DNA from: Rhizobiaceae bacterium
Lineage (GTDB): Bacteria > Pseudomonadota > Alphaproteobacteria > Rhizobiales > Rhizobiaceae
Direction: 5' to 3'
Assembly (NCBI GenBank): GCA_030065115.1
Contig: JASJDO010000027.1
Coordinates: 1-33,893, forward strand
DNA length: 33,893 bases
The position numbers and the translations under genes are program-made. This document shows positions 7,420 to 13,862 of this stretch, piece by piece. The notes below the pieces were generated by a model, which saw only the letters and a program-made list of their open reading frames with translations, searched no databases and was not told where the DNA came from. The stretch's first letter is position 1. Every line of letters begins with the position of its first letter.

Positions 7420-8655
7420 TTATTCACCCACAACACGAAATGGCGCAGGTTGGCTATGGGCAGTGTAACCGTCACGGGTTTGTGGTGTTTTCATACCTAG
7501 CGCTTGACCTGCAATCTGATTTCTCAAAACCTGTGCCGTGCCGCCGCCGATGGTGAACATGCGAACATCACGGTACATGCGTTCGAGAGGTTCCTGGTCG
7601 CCATAGCCGCGTGCACCAAACATTTGCAGCGCGTCATTAACAGTTTTGATTGCTGCCTCTGATGCAAACAGTTTTGCGCGTGCGGCCAATGTCATGTCAG
7701 GGAAACCGGTCGGACTTGTGTCTGCTGAGCGCGCTGCTTCATGCAACATGAGACGGGATGCATGAACACTTGTGTCCATGTCTGCAATCATCCACTGCAA
7801 ACCCTGGAACTCCGCAAGTGGACGACCGAATTGTTCACGTTCCTTGATATAGTCCTTGGCGCGGCCCAAAGCGCCGGCAGCAATGCCCATTGCTACTGTT
7901 CCCGCGCCAACGCGCTGTGAATTGTAGGCAGTCATCAGTTCTGCAAAACCCTTCCGGTATCCAGATTTTGGTTGCAGAGCAAAACGTTCATCAACTTCAA
8001 CATTTTCAAAATGTAATTCAGCTTCCGGCATGCCGCACAAGCCCATGGTATGCTCGCGCCTACGCACTTCAAATCCTTGTGGGTTGATGCCTTTCGCCGG
8101 ATCACGGTGCATAATGAACCCACCAATGCCAAGATTGTTTCCCTGTTCATCAATGACTTGTGCAAAGACGAGGTGTAGTTTGGATACGCCGCCGCCGGTA
8201 ATCCAGTGTTTTGTGCCATTCAGGATATATCGGTTGCCTTGCTTTCGGGCGGTCGTTTGCATTTCGGTGGCAGCACTGCCTGCCTCCGGCTCAGTAATGC
8301 AAATAGCAGGCTTGTCGCCTGCGAGAACAATGGGCGCGCAAAACTCTTTTTGCTCTTCCGTACCATAGGCCATGATGGCACTGATGCCACCCATATTGGC
8401 CTCAACAACAATACGCGCTGTCAAAGTACATGCCTTGGCAATCTCTTCGATGACCAGCACGCAATCATGATAGGACGCACCAAGCCCGCCGTATTCCCGG
8501 GGTAGGGTCATGCCCATAAGGCCTGCATCTACCAAGTGGGGAATATTGTCCCAGCAATAGGTCCTTGTTTTGTCCCATTCAGCAGCGCGTGCGGCAAATA
8601 CCGGCGCGAGCTCTTGAGCAAGTTCCTGATAAAGATTTGGTCTGATTGCAATCAT
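7420..8655 (-). CDS. acyl-CoA dehydrogenase
   Basis: 411 residues. FAD-dependent alpha,beta-desaturation of an acyl-CoA, passing electrons to ETF. The FAD/substrate motif CITEPEAGSAATEM is at 119-132, KHWITGG at 149-155, the R..FG.P segment at 273-279, and the C-terminal signature FGARGYG at 346-352 followed by MYRDVR. In medium-chain enzymes the catalytic base is the Glu of a YEGT motif; here the position reads IGGGTAQV (369-376), so the base must lie elsewhere, as in isovaleryl- and long-chain-type enzymes. The gene diverges from a LysR regulator, which probably controls it. Chain length or branch preference cannot be read from the sequence. This pair sits between xerD and accA, which are usually closer together in rhizobia, so it looks inserted. 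Confidence 0.93.
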   Translation of the reverse strand: MIAIRPNLYQELAQELAPVFAARAAEWDKTRTYCWDNIPHLVDAGLMGMTLPREYGGLGASYHDCVLVIEEIAKACTLTARIVVEANMGGISAIMAYGTEEQKEFCAPIVLAGDKPAICITEPEAGSAATEMQTTARKQGNRYILNGTKHWITGGGVSKLHLVFAQVIDEQGNNLGIGGFIMHRDPAKGINPQGFEVRRREHTMGLCGMPEAELHFENVEVDERFALQPKSGYRKGFAELMTAYNSQRVGAGTVAMGIAAGALGRAKDYIKEREQFGRPLAEFQGLQWMIADMDTSVHASRLMLHEAARSADTSPTGFPDMTLAARAKLFASEAAIKTVNDALQMFGARGYGDQEPLERMYRDVRMFTIGGGTAQVLRNQIAGQALGMKTPQTRDGYTAHSQPAPFRVVGE

Positions 8656-8683
8656 ATTGGGCTCCGATTCTAGAATAGTGCCG

Positions 8684-8728
8684 GATTGTTAAATACGAAA
8701 CAATCGAATAAATATGTATGTTAAATAC
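8684..8728. promoter_or_regulatory. candidate LysR operator: inverted repeat plus direct repeat
   Basis: In the 86-nt gap between the divergent acyl-CoA dehydrogenase and LysR genes, GATTGTT (8684-8690) and AACAATC (8699-8705) form a perfect 7-bp inverted repeat with an 8-nt spacer. TGTTAAATAC occurs at 8687-8696 and again at 8719-8728, a 32-nt period close to three helical turns. LysR-type regulators typically bind dyads of this kind in divergent promoters. Binding is inferred, not shown. Confidence 0.5.
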
Positions 8729-8741
8729 AGGAAAACTGAAT

Positions 8742-9602
8742 ATGCAAACGCGCGCACTTCAAACTTTGGTTCGAGTTTCAACCCTCGGGTCTTTTGCCAA
8801 AGTGGCAAAAGAGATGAATACCACGATCTCGACAGTTTCCATGCAGGTCAGATCGGTGGAGGAACAATTGGGTTTGGAATTGTTTGATCGTGCCCACAGG
8901 CCGCCCAAACTCACGCCAATTGGGAGGCAGGTTTGTGAAAGGGCAGGTGATTTGCTGAGTGCCGAAAACAGGTTGTTGGCGCTCTCAAACAGGGATGGAG
9001 AACTTGCTGGAAACTTCAGGATTGGTTTCGTCGCAACTGCCAGTGTGAGGCTGTTGCCCGGGTTTTTAGAAAACGCCCGCCAAAGCGCCTCGGGCGCAAG
9101 TTTTGAACTTGAAACCGCTTTGTCAGAAGTGTTGGAGGAGCGGGTGCAGTCAGGTTTGCTGGATGCAGCGGTGGTTACTGAATCACAAGAGAGCAAGGCA
9201 GGTCTTGAATATCATGTGCTGCGCACGGAGGCATTGAAGTTCGCCATTCCAAAGCACTATGCCGGTATGCGTGTTTCAGAATTGCGAACAGAGCTTCCTT
9301 TCATTCAGTTCAATCCGGGGTCAGGCATTGGTAAATTAATCGAACGCTTTATGTCTGATTTCAGTTCAGAACGCGCAAAGCAGGATATTGTTCTGGAAAG
9401 TGTTGAGGCGATAGTTGAATGCGTAAACAGAGGTATGGGTTTTACGCTCCTGTCGGAGCCGGATATCGTTCGATATGCATCAAAGGCCTGCTCTATTGTC
9501 CCAGTCAATTCACAGGCACTGGAAAGACATCTTTCGCTTGTGGTTCGGTCTCGTGCCTTTTCTGCTTCTTCTCGGGATCAATTGATCCGCTTGTTCGAAT
9601 AG
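8742..9602 (+). CDS. LysR-family transcriptional regulator
   Basis: 286 residues from ATG 8742, chosen because AGGAA at 8729-8733 is 8 nt upstream and the family normally begins a few residues before the helix-turn-helix; an ATG at 8718 would overlap the second operator-like repeat. The winged helix-turn-helix covers about 1-60 (ALQTLVRVSTLGSFAKVA, then STVSMQVRSVEEQLG and LFDR). A LysR substrate-binding domain fills about 85-280. It is transcribed away from the acyl-CoA dehydrogenase gene, the usual layout for a regulator and its target. The effector is unknown; an acyl-CoA or organic acid is a guess. It is not obviously the VtlR/LsrB type. Confidence 0.9.
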   Translation: MQTRALQTLVRVSTLGSFAKVAKEMNTTISTVSMQVRSVEEQLGLELFDRAHRPPKLTPIGRQVCERAGDLLSAENRLLALSNRDGELAGNFRIGFVATASVRLLPGFLENARQSASGASFELETALSEVLEERVQSGLLDAAVVTESQESKAGLEYHVLRTEALKFAIPKHYAGMRVSELRTELPFIQFNPGSGIGKLIERFMSDFSSERAKQDIVLESVEAIVECVNRGMGFTLLSEPDIVRYASKACSIVPVNSQALERHLSLVVRSRAFSASSRDQLIRLFE

Positions 9603-9781
9603 GCTGTGTTATTAATATTATATTGAAAAAATCGATTTAATCTATTTTTTTATTTCGTTTTACGAATGATAATTGATCTGTCATAGTGTCTTCAACAACG
9701 GCGCATCGCTTCCGAATTCTTGCAGTGAAATATCGGCGAGACAGGTTACAAGATTTAGCGTTGGCAGTCGTTTAACAGTTT

Positions 9782-9897
9782 CAACGAGGTTGTTTTTGCC
9801 AGCCTAGACCTCGTTGTAAGGGCAACGATACCCCCATTTTCGTTGTCTCACTTTTAGAGGCAGAGTTTCCAAAAGGAGACCTGCCTCTTTTCTTTTT
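9782..9897 (+). ncRNA. candidate structured small RNA with intrinsic terminator
   Basis: Three hairpins follow one another. H1: CAACGAGGT (9782-9790) pairs with ACCTCGTTG (9808-9816), 9 bp. H2: GGCAACGA (9821-9828) pairs with TCGTTGTC (9840-9847), 8 bp including one G-U, with a C-rich loop (TACCCCCATTT). H3: AGAGGCAG (9856-9863) pairs with CTGCCTCT (9881-9888), followed by a T-rich tract to 9897, a typical intrinsic terminator. H3 begins about 250 nt after the LysR stop and about 550 nt before accA, so it probably ends an independent short transcript. The 5' end is unknown; the start given is just the first stem. A C-run in a loop is typical of small RNAs that pair with ribosome binding sites. 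Alternatively, this is only a long LysR 3' untranslated region. Confidence 0.5.
9856..9897 (+). terminator. intrinsic terminator
   Basis: An 8-bp perfect stem AGAGGCAG / CTGCCTCT with a 17-nt loop, followed by TTTTCTTTTT. The loop itself has TCC / GGA that can extend the structure. It would terminate the candidate small RNA or the LysR transcript. Confidence 0.7.
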
Positions 9898-10210
9898 CAG
9901 CGCTCAAAATTCTCCCCAAACTGTATTTATCAAATTCAAGCGCTGAGTTTGCCGCGCGCTTTTTGCGTGCAAGGGCTTGGGTGGTTTCGAGATTAGAGTG
10001 GTATTGGAAAAACAAATTTAAAATATGCGAATAAATTGTTTTACTTATTAATTAGGCTTTTGCACAGTGGCAACGTTAATTCTGAAACAGCGATGTGTGG
10101 CGCTGATGTGGTTGTTCTGTGGGTTTCATTTTGCTGAAAAAAACCTTAGGGGCGGGAGCGACTGCTTTCAGAAGTATCGGAGTCAACATGCCAGCCTGAC
10201 TCTGATTCAG

Positions 10211-10247
10211 GCAACCATGGCCCGACCCACATAAGGGCCATGGTTGC
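10211..10247. repeat. perfect 13-bp inverted repeat (stable hairpin)
   Basis: GCAACCATGGCCC (10211-10223) and GGGCCATGGTTGC (10235-10247) are exact reverse complements separated by 11 nt. A smaller stem, GCCTGA (10194-10199) with TCAGGC (10207-10212), overlaps its left arm by two bases, so the two can compete. No T-run follows, so it is not a simple intrinsic terminator. It lies about 165 nt before accA. It may be a leader structure, a protein-binding palindrome or a REP-like element. Confidence 0.6.
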
Positions 10248-10411
10248 GCCTGTTATCCGGGCCGCTGATAATTTTGAGGAATAGCGATCTTTAACCGAAC
10301 GCATTTATTCAGTTAATCTTGACTTTGCATTGTCAAATCGCCAGTGTGCCGCCGAATTCGCAGGGTTTAAAAAGCCCTATGGACAACCCTTTTCGAGAAC
10401 ATCCTCAATCC

Positions 10412-11368
10412 ATGCCAAGTTACCTAGAATTTGAAAAAGCCGTCGCGGATCTGGAAGGCCAGATCAAGGAACTCCGCAGTGTATCTGAAGGTGGGGATGA
10501 GGTCGATATTTCGGAAGAAATCCGCCGATTGGAGGGTAAGGGCGATGAGATTTTGAAAAATCTCTATTCGAAGCTCACTCCATGGCAAAAAACGCAAGTT
10601 GCAAGGCATCCTGATCGCCCGCATTTTATAGATTACCAGAAAGCGTTGATTACTGATTTCACGCCACTGGCAGGCGATCGGTATTTTGGCGAAGACCACG
10701 CAGTATTCGCAGGTCTTGGACGGTTTGAAGGTCAGGCTGTTGCTGTAATTGGTCAAGAAAAGGGTATGAATACAGAGACCCGCCTGAAGCACAATTTCGG
10801 CATGGCGCGGCCTGAAGGGTATCGCAAGGCCATCCGGGTTATGGACTTGGCAGAACGCTATGATTTACCGGTGATTTCACTGGTGGATACTGCTGGTGCT
10901 TATCCAGGAATGGGGGCAGAGGCGCGTGGTCAAGCTGAAGCTATTGCCCGCTCCACAGAGAAATGCCTCAATCTGAAAGTTCCAATGATTTCTGTGGTGA
11001 TCGGTGAGGGTGGTTCCGGTGGCGCGATAGCGATTGCATCGGCAAACCGGGTCTACATGCTGGAGCACTCAATCTACAGTGTGATTTCGCCTGAAGCTGG
11101 TGCCTCAATTCTCTGGCGGGATTCTACCCGCGCCGAAGATATTGCCACGACCATGAAAATTACCGCCCAGGATCTTCTTGGAATGGAGATCGTCGATGGC
11201 ATCATCCCAGAGCCCCTTGGCGGCGCGCATCGCGATCATGATTCTGTTTTTGCATCAACGCACGAACAGCTGAAAACAGCCCTGGGCGATCTTGCGAAAT
11301 TTGATGGTGATGCGTTGAAGAAGCAGCGCCATGAGAAGTTTCTTGCAATGGGACGCAACCTTGCCTGA
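10412..11368 (+). CDS. accA: acetyl-CoA carboxylase, carboxyltransferase subunit alpha
   Basis: 318 residues. With AccD it transfers carboxyl from biotin-BCCP to acetyl-CoA, giving malonyl-CoA for fatty acid synthesis. I start at ATG 10412 (protein begins MPSYLEFEK), which matches the usual AccA start and length of about 317-319; in-frame ATGs at 10379 and 10319 would add atypical residues, although no strong ribosome binding site marks any of them. The N-terminal helical region is followed by the crotonase-type domain with LVDTAGAYPG at 157-166, the oxyanion glycines GEGGSGG at 198-204 and SVISPEAGASILW at 223-235. It is followed by the L,D-transpeptidase gene after 87 nt. Confidence 0.95.
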   Translation: MPSYLEFEKAVADLEGQIKELRSVSEGGDEVDISEEIRRLEGKGDEILKNLYSKLTPWQKTQVARHPDRPHFIDYQKALITDFTPLAGDRYFGEDHAVFAGLGRFEGQAVAVIGQEKGMNTETRLKHNFGMARPEGYRKAIRVMDLAERYDLPVISLVDTAGAYPGMGAEARGQAEAIARSTEKCLNLKVPMISVVIGEGGSGGAIAIASANRVYMLEHSIYSVISPEAGASILWRDSTRAEDIATTMKITAQDLLGMEIVDGIIPEPLGGAHRDHDSVFASTHEQLKTALGDLAKFDGDALKKQRHEKFLAMGRNLA

Positions 11369-11455
11369 TTTTTGCCTTTGTCGCGAATAAAGTCTGCGAG
11401 AATTCTTGGTTCAACTAACGAAAATGTGACTTTGCGGTGGTAACTGCTTGTCAAC

Positions 11456-12691
11456 ATGCTTGTTATAAGACTGAATGCTCTTAGAGGGTGTTATCTGCGG
11501 GTTTTAGGTTTGGCTTTCCGTGCTTCAAAATTGGTGACAGTAGTCTTTGCTGGAACGGTGCTTGCTGCTTGCAACGGCGTGTTGGAAAGCAGTGTGCCGA
11601 AGCATGAAAAGCCTGTTCCGGAATATCTGACCAAGAAGATGAAAACCAAGGGCATGAGCCTTGGCGCCCCCATCCTTCTGCGCATTTTCAAAGAAGAAAA
11701 CGTGATGGAAGTCTGGAAGCAGGATCACACCAAGCGATATGCTCTTCTTAATTCCTATGAGATCTGTAAATGGTCAGGCAAACTTGGGCCGAAACATAAA
11801 GAAGGCGATCGTCAGGCACCTGAAGGTTTTTACCACGTTACGCCCGGATTGATGAACCCAAACTCAAGTTATCATCTATCGTTCAATATGGGTTTTCCCA
11901 ATGCTTACGACCGGGCGAATGACCGTACTGGATCATATTTGATGATCCATGGCGCATGTTCTTCCGCCGGGTGTTATTCCATGACTGATGAATATGTGGA
12001 AGAAATTTACGCCATGGCCAGGGAAGCGTTCAAAGGTGGTCAAAAGGCATTTCAAATTCAGGCTTATCCATTCCGCATGACCGCGGAGAACCTGGCCCAA
12101 AAAGTAGGGCACCAGGATTTCGAATTCTGGAAAATGCTCAAAGAGGGCAGTGACCACTTTGAAGTAACCCGCAAACAACCGAAAGTAGATGTGTGTGAGA
12201 AACGTTATGTTTTCAATCGCTATGCGGATGAAGGCGAGCGATTCCAATCTCGTGCGATTTGCCCACCTGCAAAGATGCCGCGCAGTCTGGCACTTGCCTT
12301 CAATCAGAAGCAGGAGAAGGACCAGAGCGTTTTTGACAAAGTCCTTAAACGCAATGCATCGAATCTCTTTGTGAAACCTGAGGACAAGCCACGGATTGCG
12401 CAAGCATCTATTAAAGCGAGCCCAACTCAGGGTGCTTTGGGAATTCTCGAGCCAAAGCCGGTTGTTGCTGCAGTGCCTTTAAAGCCAGAGGCTGATGAAT
12501 CCAACGACACGTCAACTGATAATGCAACAAAGGTGATTGTTGGGGAACAGGATGCAAACCCGATCAGTGCTGAAGTGAGTGCGCCGGATACAAGTGCTTC
12601 TCAACAAGCTGAAGGTCTGGAAAGGGAGACCCTCCCCAACACTGCGGTTCCAGAAAAGGCTAACCGGCCAACCGCAGCGACTGGTTCTTAG
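11456..12691 (+). CDS. L,D-transpeptidase (YkuD family) lipoprotein
   Basis: 411 residues. Cross-links peptidoglycan or attaches proteins to it through an active-site cysteine. The N-terminus has a hydrophobic stretch ending in LAAC, a lipobox with Cys39, which indicates a lipoprotein. The catalytic motif is visible as His165 in YLMIHG and Cys173 in SSAGCYS, the YafK-like subgroup. After about 280 the chain becomes Pro/Ala/Glu rich and is likely a disordered periplasmic tail. The annotated start gives an unusually long n-region (about 25 residues) without a clear ribosome binding site, so the true start may be later, but the lipobox frame is certain. A strong two-way hairpin follows the gene. 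Confidence 0.87.
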   Translation: MLVIRLNALRGCYLRVLGLAFRASKLVTVVFAGTVLAACNGVLESSVPKHEKPVPEYLTKKMKTKGMSLGAPILLRIFKEENVMEVWKQDHTKRYALLNSYEICKWSGKLGPKHKEGDRQAPEGFYHVTPGLMNPNSSYHLSFNMGFPNAYDRANDRTGSYLMIHGACSSAGCYSMTDEYVEEIYAMAREAFKGGQKAFQIQAYPFRMTAENLAQKVGHQDFEFWKMLKEGSDHFEVTRKQPKVDVCEKRYVFNRYADEGERFQSRAICPPAKMPRSLALAFNQKQEKDQSVFDKVLKRNASNLFVKPEDKPRIAQASIKASPTQGALGILEPKPVVAAVPLKPEADESNDTSTDNATKVIVGEQDANPISAEVSAPDTSASQQAEGLERETLPNTAVPEKANRPTAATGS

Positions 12692-12694
12692 GGA

Positions 12695-12737
12695 CAAAAA
12701 ACCCGCTCAAAGGATGCAATCGATGAGCGGGTTCTTT
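12695..12737. terminator. bidirectional intrinsic terminator
   Basis: AACCCGCTCA (12700-12709) and TGAGCGGGTT (12724-12733) form a perfect 10-bp stem between convergent genes. It is preceded by an A-run (T-run for the minus strand) and followed by CTTTC. It should end the parvulin transcript well and the L,D-transpeptidase transcript moderately. Confidence 0.8.
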
Positions 12738-12748
12738 CAATTTCGGGC

Positions 12749-13609
12749 CTATTTCAGTGCTTCAACTTTGGTCTTCAACTCTTCATCCAGAATTTCGAAC
12801 TCGAACTTCTTGCGCGCATTCTGGGTCAGGTTGAAGTATTTCTCCCGTGCGACCATCTGACGGACCTGATCCTTGACATCGTCATAGGCGGGTGGAGGGG
12901 TAATTCTGGCTTCTTCTTTCAGGATGACATGCCAGCCAAACTGCGATTTAACCGGATCTGTTGTGTATTTGCCGTCTTCCAGAGCAAACGCAGCAGTTTC
13001 AAATTCGGGAACCATCTGGCCTTTTCCGAAGAAGCCCAAATCACCACCATTTGGGCCGCTGGGTCCGGTAGATTTGCTTTTTGCCAATTCAATGAAATCG
13101 GCTCCACCATCCAGCTCTGCAATAATTTCACGTGCTGCTTCTTCTGTTTCAACCAGAATGTGCCTGGCTTTAACCTCTTGAGACTCCGGGAAGTTTTTTA
13201 TCTCAATATCGTAGCGTGTTTTGAGTTCATCGTCGGTGATGACATCAAGTGCCTGTTTTTGAAACAGCTCATTGTGCAGTGTGCGTGAGCGGGTGAATGC
13301 CATGCGTGCTTTAAAGTTTGGTGTTTGATCCAAGCCGGCTTCTTGTGCTGCAGCGGCGAGAAGCTTGATGTCAATCAAGGCATTCAGGATAGCAGCGCGC
13401 CTGTTTTCTGCGGGAGTTTGTGCAAATTGCTGAAGCATGTCCACTTCTGCCAGTGCAAGTTCCTGCTCTGTAATCTCAATGCCGTTCACTTTTGCAATGA
13501 CTTTGACGCCTTCTGCTTCTTGCGCCATTGAAGGAAGTGACATGAACAAGGCTAAGCCTGCAGCAATTGCTGTCTTTTTCAACTGAATTGCGGTGCGGTG
13601 TTGAGCCAT
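12749..13609 (-). CDS. periplasmic peptidyl-prolyl isomerase (parvulin/PpiC type)
   Basis: 286 residues from ATG 13609, chosen because GAAAGG lies 6 nt upstream and the protein then starts with a clean signal peptide (about 1-30, ending LPSMAQ). An in-frame ATG ten codons earlier would put a non-signal sequence in front. A SurA-like N-terminal helical region (about 35-140) precedes one rotamase domain at about 145-232, with KARHILV at 147-153, GGDLGFFGKGQMVPEFE at 188-204 and QFGWHVI at 223-229. It probably helps fold exported outer membrane proteins. It diverges from secA, the export motor, across about 250 nt, an arrangement familiar in rhizobia. Confidence 0.92.
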   Translation of the reverse strand: MAQHRTAIQLKKTAIAAGLALFMSLPSMAQEAEGVKVIAKVNGIEITEQELALAEVDMLQQFAQTPAENRRAAILNALIDIKLLAAAAQEAGLDQTPNFKARMAFTRSRTLHNELFQKQALDVITDDELKTRYDIEIKNFPESQEVKARHILVETEEAAREIIAELDGGADFIELAKSKSTGPSGPNGGDLGFFGKGQMVPEFETAAFALEDGKYTTDPVKSQFGWHVILKEEARITPPPAYDDVKDQVRQMVAREKYFNLTQNARKKFEFEILDEELKTKVEALK

Positions 13610-13701
13610 TGGAAACCTTTCAAATAAACTACAAATCAATTTTGACTTCGATGCCTGAACGAATTCGCGTCAGACTAACGTGCATGTGCCCGTGACTGAC
13701 G

Positions 13702-13730
13702 TTGACATAGGCTATTGTCCCTCTTATCTG
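13702..13730 (+). promoter_or_regulatory. candidate sigma-70 promoter for secA
   Basis: A perfect -35 TTGACA (13702-13707) is followed after 17 nt by TATCTG (13725-13730), a moderate -10. It points to secA, whose ATG is 132 nt downstream. The rest of the 253-nt divergent gap must also hold the parvulin promoter, which I could not place. Confidence 0.4.
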
Positions 13731-13862
13731 TCGATTGTTCGAACGTCCAGTTTTCTCGGCACACTTTTATGTAATGCGCTTGTTGGCGATTTACATCTCA
13801 AGGGTCTGGAAAAGTGAATAGAAATTCCATCATAGGGTTTACCCCCGTTGTCGTGAGGCCTC

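Larger units (their letters stand above)
9603..10411. other. long non-coding interval with AT-rich stretches and hairpins
   Basis: No reading frame here has a plausible start, ribosome binding site and protein-like composition. The interval has AT-rich segments around 9610-9680 and 10000-10070, three consecutive hairpins at 9782-9897 and a perfect 13-bp hairpin at 10211-10247. Upstream in-frame codons of accA from 10319 are not counted as coding. The accA promoter should lie in the last 100-150 nt, but I could not identify a convincing -35/-10 pair. Confidence 0.7.

Noticed and set aside
9782-9897. Identity of the candidate RNA as AbcR (alpha-r15)
   Set aside because: The neighbouring LysR is not clearly VtlR/LsrB and the typical CUCCC-type motifs were not recognised; only position next to a LysR gene is shared.
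10319-10336. TTGAC/GTCAA dyad before accA, with a -35-like TTGACT
   Set aside because: No matching -10 at 16-18 nt; the dyad is short and may be chance.
10319-10411. N-terminal extension of accA from an upstream ATG
   Set aside because: The extra residues do not resemble AccA proteins, which begin close to the YLEFEK segment.
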